Made by a program: the position numbers and the translations under genes. DNA of 64,000 bases from Paludibacteraceae bacterium (GTDB taxonomy: Bacteria; Bacteroidota; Bacteroidia; Bacteroidales; Paludibacteraceae), in NCBI GenBank assembly GCA_024401555.1, contig JAKSKV010000002.1:1-64000 (forward strand), in the 5' to 3' direction. Of this stretch, positions 8,778 through 17,028 are shown one piece after another (position 1 is the stretch's first letter; each line of letters opens with the position of its first letter). The notes beneath the pieces were generated by a model that was not told where the DNA came from, did not search any database, and saw only the letters and a program-made list of their open reading frames with translations.

Positions 8778-9551
8778 CTATTTAACCTTCGACAATTCCT
8801 TCTGCTCATTGAACCTACCTTTGACAGAGTCTTCCCTCAACGCAATCCAATACATACGCTCCTTCTCAATGGATATGTCCCAACATTCGCGGATCTCACC
8901 TCGCAAAGGATCTTCTCTGCGCATGGCTAACCATTTTCCATCGACAAGGTAATCGGCTGATAGATCAGGGTTTGCCACCCATACATCATTCACCGTATCT
9001 CGGTTATAATAGACGTAGGTACCATTTGCCCGGAACTCCCAGCGATGGTCGTCAGCGGTCGGCAAACCAGCCTTCTCAAACTTTCCTTCCCAAAGGCCGA
9101 CTACGCCTTGGCTATAATCGGCGTCATCCTTTCTCAAAACAAATCGGTGGGAGGAGTTCTGCGCACCATCTTTTTCCACCACATCCGCTTGCATCTCGGT
9201 TGGAGAAATCGTGATTACACTGCTTTTGTACTCTAATGAGCCAGCCTTTTCAGTGATTTCGCTGCCATAAACCGTGCAGCTAAATCCACTTTTCGACATC
9301 CAATTTTGGGATAGTCCCTCATGGGATTGGGAACGATAGGATTTCCACCCCGCCTCATAGGTGACGACATGCTTCTCATTGGTAGGAACCGGTTGGGCGT
9401 CGCGACTGAACACATACCACTTTCCCGCCATATTCTGCTCCACCTCTAACTGAATGGGAGGCGTCACCTCCTCCATCTCCAACTGCTTGAAACAGGCTGT
9501 GTTCATCACGAGTGACAAACATCCAGCCATCAACATATATCTATTATTCAT
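8778..9551 (-). CDS. Probable lipoprotein of unknown function
   Basis: The 257-aa protein has a hydrophobic N-terminus with a possible but atypical lipobox (SLVMNTAC, Asn/Thr at -3/-2). The rest is rich in Trp, Lys and beta-strand-like stretches: MAGKWYVFSRDAQ, GVVGLWEGKFE, WEFRANGTYVYYN and MYWIALREDSVKG. The repeated GKW/GLWEG pattern resembles lipocalin-like domains of Bacteroidetes surface proteins (inference). A minus-strand -7 box TAAATTTG at 9593-9586 lies about 35 bp upstream. No functional partner is evident. Confidence 0.78.
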   Translation of the reverse strand: MNNRYMLMAGCLSLVMNTACFKQLEMEEVTPPIQLEVEQNMAGKWYVFSRDAQPVPTNEKHVVTYEAGWKSYRSQSHEGLSQNWMSKSGFSCTVYGSEITEKAGSLEYKSSVITISPTEMQADVVEKDGAQNSSHRFVLRKDDADYSQGVVGLWEGKFEKAGLPTADDHRWEFRANGTYVYYNRDTVNDVWVANPDLSADYLVDGKWLAMRREDPLRGEIRECWDISIEKERMYWIALREDSVKGRFNEQKELSKVK

Positions 9552-9633
9552 TACCTAATTTTTCAAATTCGGTCCAAAAATACCGCAAATTTATCAAATG
9601 GACAACACTCTCATAAGTATCGAAGGCACTGTA

Positions 9634-10542
9634 CTATCCTATACCACTCCGTTTCCGCATATTCTCCTTGAGATTCTCCGCATAGAGCCAGGTATCCGCA
9701 AAATGGAGATTTCCCCATGGGAAGGGTTCCTTCAAGGTCTCATTGTAACAGACTTTGGGATCCACCTCTTTGCAGATCAGAAGGCAGTCTTGAATCTGGA
9801 CACTGGTGTAGGCCGGATAGCTCTTGTACCCTTGCGACTTCTTGTCATAACGGATAATTCCCTTATGCATCTCTTTGGGCGCCAGAGTGCCATCGGTCTT
9901 CCAATTGATCGGATTGATGCAGACAGCCGTATTGGCAAGCAACGGAGACCTACCCTCCACACAGGTGGCCGAGTTGTAGGAGATGACCACTCCCCGATCT
10001 AATTCGCTCTTTGCCGGAACGATTCGGTGCGGATACTTCTCCAACTCACGCGCTGTAATCTCATACCCCAACAAGTAGGCCGCCACCATTTGACTATATT
10101 GCTTATCAGTCATACCGTGTTTCAGCAGCTCCAACAACATTTGCGAGCCTTGGCTATGGCTCAATAAGATATAGGGTCGTCCTTGATTGTACTCCCGCAT
10201 ATAATATTGAAAAGCACGCTTGACATCAAGCGCCGATAATTTCGCCCGCAATTTCCGCTCGGTATTACTCATAGCGAAGACCTTGGTGGTCATTTGTCGA
10301 TAGTAAGGCGCATAGAAGTTGAAATCGTCCCCGGCATAGACTGCCTTGATGTAGGCTTGGTTCTTGCGTGCCGCATTACGCACCTCAAATCGGCTGATAT
10401 CGGTGTAGGATGGCACCGAACCACGGTTGGTAAGGGGTTCGGAATTGATCGTTGGGTAGATGTAAAAAATATCCACCGCCTTCCCCTTGTTTTGGGAGGC
10501 TATTTCAAACCAATTTCTCTCTAAGGAATATTTCGGGCGCAT
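9634..10542 (-). CDS. DUF3089-family alpha/beta hydrolase
   Basis: The protein (302 aa from the ATG at 10542) has the nucleophile elbow LLSHSQGSQ (S130). Other DUF3089 features are present: AVDIFYIYPTI near the N-terminus, FNFYAPYYRQM, AFQYYMREYNQGRPYILLSHSQGS and AAYLLGYEIT. It is probably an esterase or lipase-like hydrolase of unknown substrate. The frame remains open to a GTG at 10629, whose added residues look like a signal peptide. However, that extension is encoded by the hairpin and T tract of the upstream gene's terminator, and a two-box promoter lies inside it, so I prefer the ATG. If the GTG start were used, the protein would be exported. Confidence 0.85.
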   Translation of the reverse strand: MRPKYSLERNWFEIASQNKGKAVDIFYIYPTINSEPLTNRGSVPSYTDISRFEVRNAARKNQAYIKAVYAGDDFNFYAPYYRQMTTKVFAMSNTERKLRAKLSALDVKRAFQYYMREYNQGRPYILLSHSQGSQMLLELLKHGMTDKQYSQMVAAYLLGYEITARELEKYPHRIVPAKSELDRGVVISYNSATCVEGRSPLLANTAVCINPINWKTDGTLAPKEMHKGIIRYDKKSQGYKSYPAYTSVQIQDCLLICKEVDPKVCYNETLKEPFPWGNLHFADTWLYAENLKENMRKRSGIG

Positions 10543-10565
10543 ACTGTTCGTATATGATTTTTCCG

Positions 10566-10597
10566 CAAATTTAGGGTGTTTTGGAATTCCACCCAAA
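10566..10597 (-). promoter_or_regulatory. Bacteroidetes-type promoter of the DUF3089 gene
   Basis: On the minus strand, TTTG (10597-10594) is followed after exactly 20 bases by TAAATTTG (10573-10566), matching the Bacteroidetes primary-sigma consensus TTTG-N19-21-TAnnTTTG. The predicted start of transcription lies about 18 bases before the ATG at 10542. It sits just downstream of the preceding gene's terminator, which is the expected arrangement. Confidence 0.65.
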
Positions 10598-10613
10598 GAT
10601 ATGAGAAGAAAAC

Positions 10614-10645
10614 AAAAAAGGAGACGCACCCTAAGGCACGTCTCC
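10614..10645 (-). terminator. Terminator of the three-repeat exported protein gene (repeated hairpin, copy 1)
   Basis: The stem GGAGACG/CGTCTCC spans 10620-10645, with a loop containing CCTAAGG. On the minus strand it is followed by a T7 tract. From GAGACG onward the hairpin is identical, loop included, to the one at 12403-12427. Confidence 0.8.
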
Positions 10646-10668
10646 TAAAACCATTATCGATATTTTAC

Positions 10669-12315
10669 TTATCTTGCGACAGCAGGCCGTTCCATGGTAG
10701 AATATTTTACAATATCCTCAGCCTGATTCGTAACACTCTCTTGTGAGTCAGGATTCAAAGTCGCCTCAATGTTATAAAACAAATTCGTTTTTTTCAAATC
10801 CTCTACTGTAACACGGATTTTCTCAATTCTTTTTTCCGACAACATTTTCATCATCTCCAAATCGGTAGGCGTTTCAAATGCACATTGGAATGGATATGCA
10901 TTGAATTCGATCGCTTTGCTGGAATGGTACGCATCAAAAGGTAAACTCTTAAGCGTTCCATCGGCAAACTTAAAATAGATGGCGCATTTATAGGATTTCA
11001 CCTCCGATGAGGTATTCACCCAACCATCAATTTTATATCCATTCTCGACATCATACTTCAGTTGTAGCGCCATTTCAGGACTAACCTCCTCGGGTTTTGC
11101 CACAAAACTCCATTGCCAAGAGGATTCGTTCACTTCACAACGATCAAACTTTCCTTTATATAAGAATGCGGGATAAACTCTTTTCGCTAAATAATCTGAT
11201 GGATTTTTCTCTGAAGATAATTTAGGTGCTTGCGATAAGAAATCCTTCGCATAGGATAAAACATATTCGGCAGGACGTTCTCTAAAGTGTCTCTCCACAT
11301 ACAAATGTTCTAATGGTTGATAAAGGTCAACTCTAACCGATTCCAACTTCTTAGCCGCTAATTTCTCAACAAAGGCTCTTCCACAAGCCACTTTCAGCAA
11401 GGTAATTTCATGATTGTTCCATTTTTCTGGACATTTGAAGAGCGCGATTGTAAATTTGTTAACTGTTTGGTCCGCAAATTTAAATGACACAAAATCTTGT
11501 CCTGGATTAACACAATGAGTTACCTCTGGCGCATAGATGTTGATGTAATAGAAAGTGTCAACAGTGGATATGGTCATATCCATCATACCTGATCGAATGG
11601 GAAGAAATGAGGTCTCAACCTGACGCATACCAGTGAATTCATCAACATTCTTGGTGAAGTAGTTGTACTGAGTTATGTTTATATCGTTGGTTCTGTTCAG
11701 AAAATCCTGAGCATACCGTCTCACTTTCATCGCATTGTCTGTATGACGTGTCACATAACTACATATTCTATACTTATAATTGGTTTTCACAATCACGTCG
11801 ACCGATTCAATCTCTTTTTGTGCAAACAACTCGATATCCTTCTTATCCACATCTAATGTAAAATTATAAGAATAGTAATTTTTCTTCTGAAACGCTTCTT
11901 TTGCCATTCCTTCATATTGGAATTTCCGACTTGTATTATCCGTGAAATTGAACTGTATGGAGGAATTATTATCTAAGGAGAATTTAGTAGGATCATAAAC
12001 ACTAAGAATCAACTGATAATTCTTTTGGTCCGCATAAAAACTAATGCCGAACTGATGATACTCATCCTCCAAACCTGTTCCAAATTCAACACCCGAAATG
12101 GCAGATGCAATAATGCTTCTACGAGCCTTTTTCAGCTCCTTTTCACTAAATCCTGAAATAGACACCAAGTTCGTAGCTACTATCCGATCTCCCGTTTTGG
12201 TAGAAATAGAATCCTTAAAATAACTTACTGATGACTGATCTCCCGTTTCGTTTTTTGCCTGAACAAAAAACATAGATGACAATAAGAATGCCACTAATAA
12301 ACCAATTTTTTTCAT
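10669..12315 (-). CDS. Exported protein with three tandem copies of an unrecognised domain
   Basis: The 548-aa protein has a clear signal peptide (KKIGLLVAFLLSSMFFVQA). I recognise no named domain, but the sequence is an internal triplication. Copy A (about 75-206) has SIQFNFTDNT, FAQKEIESVDV and YAQDFL. Copy B (about 232-362) has FVSFKFADQT, LAAKKLESVRV and YAKDFL. Copy C (about 385-538) has AIYFKFADGT, LSEKRIEKIRV and AEDIVKY. The three landmarks are spaced 43-47 and 36-40 residues apart in every copy. Each copy appears to be a beta-rich module ending in a helix. The protein is probably periplasmic or surface-located. It is a single gene, bounded by the oad terminator upstream and its own terminator downstream. 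Confidence 0.85.
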   Translation of the reverse strand: MKKIGLLVAFLLSSMFFVQAKNETGDQSSVSYFKDSISTKTGDRIVATNLVSISGFSEKELKKARRSIIASAISGVEFGTGLEDEYHQFGISFYADQKNYQLILSVYDPTKFSLDNNSSIQFNFTDNTSRKFQYEGMAKEAFQKKNYYSYNFTLDVDKKDIELFAQKEIESVDVIVKTNYKYRICSYVTRHTDNAMKVRRYAQDFLNRTNDINITQYNYFTKNVDEFTGMRQVETSFLPIRSGMMDMTISTVDTFYYINIYAPEVTHCVNPGQDFVSFKFADQTVNKFTIALFKCPEKWNNHEITLLKVACGRAFVEKLAAKKLESVRVDLYQPLEHLYVERHFRERPAEYVLSYAKDFLSQAPKLSSEKNPSDYLAKRVYPAFLYKGKFDRCEVNESSWQWSFVAKPEEVSPEMALQLKYDVENGYKIDGWVNTSSEVKSYKCAIYFKFADGTLKSLPFDAYHSSKAIEFNAYPFQCAFETPTDLEMMKMLSEKRIEKIRVTVEDLKKTNLFYNIEATLNPDSQESVTNQAEDIVKYSTMERPAVAR

Positions 12316-12395
12316 TTATTTAATCACATTAAAGCAATAATTCATTCTTCAATACAAAATTATTAAATTTTCAATAAATCCTATTGCAGACAAAC

Positions 12396-12427
12396 AAAAA
12401 AAGAGACGCACCCTAAGGCACGTCTCC
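12396..12427 (-). terminator. Terminator of the oadGAB operon (repeated hairpin, copy 2)
   Basis: This is the same GAGACG...CGTCTC hairpin and loop as at 10620-10645, followed on the minus strand by T7 (plus-strand A tract 12396-12402). It lies 30 bases past the oadB stop. Confidence 0.8.
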
Positions 12428-12456
12428 TTCTCTATGTTAAGGGTTTCCCCTGTCTA

Positions 12457-13740
12457 TTATCCCAAGAATGAGATCAAGATACCGGCAGCAACTGCGGAAC
12501 CGATCACACCAGCCACGTTAGAAGACATACAGTAGTTCAACACGTGGTTTCTTGAATCATACTTCAAAGCGATGTCATTGGCAACACGGGAAGCCATAGG
12601 CACAGCACTCAAACCAGTCGCACCGATAAGCGGATTGATCTTCTTCTTTGAGAAGAGGTTCATGATCTTCACCAACAAGATACCTCCGAAGATGGAGAAT
12701 CCGAAAGCGAGGAATCCACCTGCTACGATACCGATGGTCTTGAGGTTCAAGAAGGCATCCACTGTCATGGTAGCACCTACGCAAAGGCCCAAGAAGATGG
12801 TTGCGGCATTCATGATACCATTAGATGCGGCGTTGAACAAACGAGAGGTGTTGTTACCGATCTCCTTGATCAAGTTACCGAACATCAACATACCCACCAA
12901 CGAAACAGCGTCTGGAACGATGATGGCAACGATGGTAGTAACGGCGATTGGGAAGAGGATCTTCAAGACACCCATGTTCTTGAACTCTTGCTTTGAAGGG
13001 AACTTCTTATCTTGCTCCTTCATGTTGATCTTCAACTCCTTCTCAGAACAAGTCAACTTCACTACCAATGGCACGATTACTGGCACCAAAGCCATGTATG
13101 AGTAAGCCGCGATAGCGATTGGACCCAGCATGTGAGGAGCCAACTTCAACGTAGTAAAGATAGCTGTTGGACCATCAGCACCACCGATGATAGCCAAGGA
13201 ACCAGCCTCTTGCATGGTGAAGAATTGGCTTGCTACCAACAATACAGCGAAGATACCAAATTGAGCACCTGCACCGAACACGGCCAACTTCAAGTTACGC
13301 AACATCGGACCGAAGTCAGTCAACGCACCTACACCCATGAAGATGATTGGTGGAAGCAATCCTGACTTGATCAATGCGTAGTAAAGATAGTTCATGATAC
13401 CTAAATCGTGGGCAATCAATGGCAATCCCACCTCATAGATGTTGTAAGGGATACCATTCGCGTCGCTCCAGATCGTACCATCCGACAAGGTGACCGCATT
13501 GTGATACAATACACCGTTCACGGTAGTATCCACAGCTGCATAGACACCCATACCACCACCAGGGAAGTTGGCGATCAATACACCAAACGCAATTGGAACG
13601 AGCAACAATGGCTCATACTCTTTCTTAATACCCAAATAGAGCAAGAAGAAAGCCAATAGAATCATGATGATGTATGAAGGGTTCTCAACAAAATTGCCAA
13701 GAGCCGTCATACCATAAATTTTCTCTAATATTTCTCCCAT
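12457..13740 (-). CDS. oadB: Oxaloacetate decarboxylase, sodium-pumping beta subunit
   Basis: OadB is the integral membrane subunit that decarboxylates carboxybiotin and pumps sodium ions outward. At 427 aa it is a typical length, with about nine or more hydrophobic segments. Family hallmarks include FMGVGALTDFGPML (ion-binding Asp region), SLAIIGGADGPTAIFTTLKLAP, GNLIKEIG, and near the end NPLIGATGLSAVPMASRVAND and HVLNYCMSSNVAGVIGSAVAAG. It is the last gene of oadGAB, 8 bp after oadA, and is followed by a strong terminator. The same subunit family also serves methylmalonyl-CoA and glutaconyl-CoA decarboxylases, and the alpha subunit decides the substrate. Confidence 0.95.
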   Translation of the reverse strand: MGEILEKIYGMTALGNFVENPSYIIMILLAFFLLYLGIKKEYEPLLLVPIAFGVLIANFPGGGMGVYAAVDTTVNGVLYHNAVTLSDGTIWSDANGIPYNIYEVGLPLIAHDLGIMNYLYYALIKSGLLPPIIFMGVGALTDFGPMLRNLKLAVFGAGAQFGIFAVLLVASQFFTMQEAGSLAIIGGADGPTAIFTTLKLAPHMLGPIAIAAYSYMALVPVIVPLVVKLTCSEKELKINMKEQDKKFPSKQEFKNMGVLKILFPIAVTTIVAIIVPDAVSLVGMLMFGNLIKEIGNNTSRLFNAASNGIMNAATIFLGLCVGATMTVDAFLNLKTIGIVAGGFLAFGFSIFGGILLVKIMNLFSKKKINPLIGATGLSAVPMASRVANDIALKYDSRNHVLNYCMSSNVAGVIGSAVAAGILISFLG

Positions 13741-13748
13741 GGTTCCGA

Positions 13749-15587
13749 TTATTTAATTTTCATCAATACATCGTCCTCCGATACGGAAGAACCACTTGTC
13801 AAGCAAATTTGAGTAATGACACCGTCACATTCAGCAGCGATGGCATTGAAAGTCTTCATTGCCTCCACGTAGCAAACCACTTGGCCCTTCTTAACGGTAT
13901 CACCCACCTTGACAGGGGTGTCGCCAGAGTTCTTTACCAAGTAGAATTTACCCTCCAATGGAGAAGTCAAATCGTTACCCTCGCCAGGAGCGGCAGCAGC
14001 AGCTGGAGCACCTGCGGCAGGAGCAGCGGCACTTCCGTCGTTCGCGCCGATGGTAACATTGTACTTCACACCGTTAACATCTACAGTTACAGTTTGAGGC
14101 AAGCTAGCGCCACCGTTTCCTGCAGCCTTCTTAGCCTTACGCTCCTCAAGGTCAGCCAAGAAGTCAGCCTTAGCCTTACCTGATTTGTAAGCGCGGTATT
14201 GTTGTGGGTGCATAGCTAACTCGAACAACTCCTCGTCGTCTTGACCAAGCTCCCAGCCCTCTTTTTGCATCTCCTCACGGAAAGTATCCAATGCGTCAGG
14301 ATAGTTGCTTTGAGGATCCTCTGTATGGAACTCACGGCCTTGCTCCTTTGCCTTAGCCACCAATTCAGGAGCCAAAGGACCAGGCAAGTTACCTGACTTA
14401 CCAAGCATCATATCCCAAATATCGTCTGCGATCATTGACCAACGCTCTTTGCCCTTCTCCATTTGCATAACGTTCATGAGCGCCATGTTCTTCACATATT
14501 GAGAGAATGGAGTCACCAAGCATGGATAACCCATCATAGGCCATACATACTTCACCTCGTCGAACAACTTAATCAAGAGCTCGTCTTGGCTCATCTTAGG
14601 CTTACCGTTCTTCTCTTTCCACTTGTTGATTGACTCAAGGTTAGTCTCCAAGTCAGTCATCAACGATCCCATCATACCGCCAGGAAGACCTGGACCGATC
14701 AACAATGAGTTCATCTGACGGTTACGAGCTGGAATATAGTAACCCAAGAAGTCGTCCATCATCTCTTGAACAAGGGTACGAACCTCCATATAAGCCTCCA
14801 TATTGATCTCCTTCACCTTGAATCCTGCGTCCTTCAACATCGCTTGAACGGCGATGACGTCTGCGTGACCAGTACCCCAAGACAATGGCTCCATACCAAC
14901 ATCTACATAGTCGCAACCAGCCTTACATACTTCCAAAATAGAAGCCATGTTGAAACCAGGACCTGCGTGGCTATGGTATTGGATGGTGATATCCTTGATC
15001 TCCTTGATCTTGCGAGTCAACTCACCCAAGAATACAGGACGACCGATACCAGCCATATCCTTCAAACAGATTTCATCACAACCTGCCTCGATGAACTTCT
15101 TCGCCAACTCCACATAGTACTCTACCGTGTGGATAGGAGAACTGGTGATACAAAGGGAAGCTTGGGCGATCATGCCAGCCTCTTTTGAATATTTGATAGA
15201 AGGAATTACGTTACGTGAATCGTTCAAACCGCAGAAGATACGAGTGATATCGGTACCTTGCGCATGCTTCACCTTGTAGAAAAGCTTACGAACGTCAGCT
15301 GGAACAGGGCTCATTCTCAAACCGTTCAACGCACGGTCCAACATGTGAGTTTGAATACCTGCCTCGTGGAAAGGCTTGGTCCATTGGCGAACTGCCTTGT
15401 TTGGATTCTCACCGAACAAAAGATTCACTTGCTCGAAACCTCCACCATTTGTCTCTACACGGTCAAAGCATCCCATCTTAATGATTGCAGGAGCTACTTT
15501 TACTAATTGGTCAACGCGTGGTACATACTTACCAGCCGCTTGCCACATGTCTCTGAATACGAGACTGAATTTTACTTCTTTAGCCAT
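13749..15587 (-). CDS. oadA: Oxaloacetate decarboxylase alpha subunit (carboxyltransferase-biotin carrier)
   Basis: The 612-aa protein has an N-terminal carboxyltransferase TIM barrel of the PYC/OadA type (MGCFDRVETNGGG, EICLKDMAGIGRP, IQYHSHAGPGFNMA with metal-binding His pair, VDVGMEPLSWGTGHAD). A conserved PYC_OADA domain follows, then an Ala/Pro/Gly-rich flexible linker (about 527-548). The C-terminal biotinyl domain has the target Lys578 in VEAMKTFNA. It transfers CO2 from oxaloacetate to biotin, which OadB then decarboxylates with sodium export. The PYC/OadA type supports oxaloacetate over methylmalonyl-CoA as the substrate. Genes run oadG-oadA-oadB with gaps of 19 and 8 bp. Confidence 0.94.
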   Translation of the reverse strand: MAKEVKFSLVFRDMWQAAGKYVPRVDQLVKVAPAIIKMGCFDRVETNGGGFEQVNLLFGENPNKAVRQWTKPFHEAGIQTHMLDRALNGLRMSPVPADVRKLFYKVKHAQGTDITRIFCGLNDSRNVIPSIKYSKEAGMIAQASLCITSSPIHTVEYYVELAKKFIEAGCDEICLKDMAGIGRPVFLGELTRKIKEIKDITIQYHSHAGPGFNMASILEVCKAGCDYVDVGMEPLSWGTGHADVIAVQAMLKDAGFKVKEINMEAYMEVRTLVQEMMDDFLGYYIPARNRQMNSLLIGPGLPGGMMGSLMTDLETNLESINKWKEKNGKPKMSQDELLIKLFDEVKYVWPMMGYPCLVTPFSQYVKNMALMNVMQMEKGKERWSMIADDIWDMMLGKSGNLPGPLAPELVAKAKEQGREFHTEDPQSNYPDALDTFREEMQKEGWELGQDDEELFELAMHPQQYRAYKSGKAKADFLADLEERKAKKAAGNGGASLPQTVTVDVNGVKYNVTIGANDGSAAAPAAGAPAAAAAPGEGNDLTSPLEGKFYLVKNSGDTPVKVGDTVKKGQVVCYVEAMKTFNAIAAECDGVITQICLTSGSSVSEDDVLMKIK

Positions 15588-15606
15588 TTTTTATATTGTA
15601 AAATTA

Positions 15607-15870
15607 TTATATTCTTTCAATCTTTTCTGCTTTGGATTTTCCACCGGTCAACTTCATGATCGCGGCGTTGATCGCTTGTGCGACATTCGCATCCACGGCG
15701 CTAGCGGAAGCAGCGGCGGACGGTGCGGCCTTCTCCTCCTCAGGGAAGAACTTATTCACCAACTTGATCAACACATTTCCGAAGAAAATAATGAATAACA
15801 ACACGCAGAACACGGTTGCCAATCCGATTCCCATCAACTGTAGGGATTGTCCAAAATTTTCAAAATTCAT
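15607..15870 (-). CDS. oadG: Oxaloacetate decarboxylase gamma subunit
   Basis: This 87-aa protein has one N-terminal membrane span (LMGIGLATVFCVLLFIIFFGNVLIKLVNKFF), a charged/Ala-rich linker and a short C-terminal tail (AAIMKLTGGK). This is the standard shape of the small OadG subunit that holds the alpha and beta subunits together. It is the promoter-proximal gene of the operon. A minus-strand -7 box TAAATTTG at 15923-15916 lies 46 bp before the ATG. Confidence 0.88.
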   Translation of the reverse strand: MNFENFGQSLQLMGIGLATVFCVLLFIIFFGNVLIKLVNKFFPEEEKAAPSAAASASAVDANVAQAINAAIMKLTGGKSKAEKIERI

Positions 15871-16060
15871 ATTCGTAATTTTAAATATATATTCACTATT
15901 TATGCATTAATTCTCCAAATTTAGGAAATTATTCCAAAAAGATAGCCATAAAGACTTTATTTTTTCCATTCAAAATAACGATACTATCATATTGTTAGAA
16001 AAATAGAAGGATGAAAAACAATATGTATAAAATCCGCACATTCTATGAAAAAGAATAAAA

Positions 16061-16085
16061 GTTCGCCTCTTCTATCGGGGCGAAC
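16061..16085 (-). terminator. Terminator downstream of the SseB-like gene
   Basis: The stem GTTCGCC/GGCGAAC has an 11-base loop, followed on the minus strand by a T-rich tract (TTTTATTCTTTTTC). It lies 11 bases past the stop of the gene at 16096. Confidence 0.7.
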
Positions 16086-16095
16086 CTCTTTGTGA

Positions 16096-17010
16096 CTATG
16101 AACAGGCCGGATTTGTATAAATCGGCTTGGTAGAGAAAAAATATGCATCCAAACCATTCTCGTTTTCGTTGCCGATCGGCATAATATTCAGATCACCCTT
16201 CCCTTTCAAAAATGGGGCCACGGTTTTGCCAATCGCCTGGGCTATCTCCGCGTTTAGGCCACCATGGACACCCAACACGTAACGCGGCACGTCGTTCGGA
16301 TCTTCAGCATTCTCCATATAGGCGATATATACCTCCTTGACAGAGGGGAACTCCACCAATTTCACCTTGATCGCATCCACCATCTCCTGCGGACAATACG
16401 ACGGGATGCTTAACCGTACCCGTTGAGGAAAAGAGCCCGATTTCGAGGCGACATTGACGCTTTCGGCAATCTTGCCAGTTATGCAGTGTTCCACTTCACC
16501 TTCGGTCAACACCTTGTTGACCTGGGAGAATGGATTCAACCAATACTTCGCCCCTTTCGTGGCGGAAAAGATCTGAGCCAACTTCAAAGAGAGGTGAGGT
16601 TGATTCTCCGAAACGACACCCTTCTCCATCATCTTCTCTTTTGATGTAAAGAGAGGAATCTCGCCCTCTTTAAAAGTCAAAATTTCCCACTTCACCTCAT
16701 CGCTATTATCCATTTTCTCTCCTTCGGTGGTCAGAATAATCAACTCTTCCTCAGCCAAACGTTTATAAAAATCCAACCGTAGCGCCGGATTCTTGAAGGC
16801 TTGCTCAAACAATTCGGTCAGCGACATTTGGGAGCTATCTACCCGCTCTTCCGTATCGAGCGGTTCGCTCTTGCGCACGTCCGACGCCGTCTCATGCGTC
16901 TGCGTTGTCTGCTCTTTTACTGCTAACGCCTCGACGGCCTTTTCAACTGGTTCCACAGCCGCATTCTTTTCTTTGTTCTCTTTCTTCTTAAAAAAATCAA
17001 ACAGTCCCAT
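16096..17010 (-). CDS. SseB-family protein
   Basis: The 304-aa protein has a charged, Glu-rich N-terminal tail (about 1-60), then an SseB N-terminal-like domain (LTELFEQAFKNPALRLDFYK, EIPLFTSKEKM, LSLKLAQIFSATKGAKYWLNP). A C-terminal SseB domain follows (RVRLSIPSYCPQEMVDAIK, VKEVYIAYMENAEDPNDVPRY, LNIMPIGNENENGLDAYFF). SseB-like proteins were named from enhanced serine sensitivity in E. coli, and their molecular role is unclear. It follows the MgtC/DUF4010 membrane protein gene by 18 bp and is likely co-transcribed. No membrane segment is evident. Confidence 0.82.
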   Translation of the reverse strand: MGLFDFFKKKENKEKNAAVEPVEKAVEALAVKEQTTQTHETASDVRKSEPLDTEERVDSSQMSLTELFEQAFKNPALRLDFYKRLAEEELIILTTEGEKMDNSDEVKWEILTFKEGEIPLFTSKEKMMEKGVVSENQPHLSLKLAQIFSATKGAKYWLNPFSQVNKVLTEGEVEHCITGKIAESVNVASKSGSFPQRVRLSIPSYCPQEMVDAIKVKLVEFPSVKEVYIAYMENAEDPNDVPRYVLGVHGGLNAEIAQAIGKTVAPFLKGKGDLNIMPIGNENENGLDAYFFSTKPIYTNPACS

Positions 17011-17028
17011 ATTCGTCTTTTCTATTGA

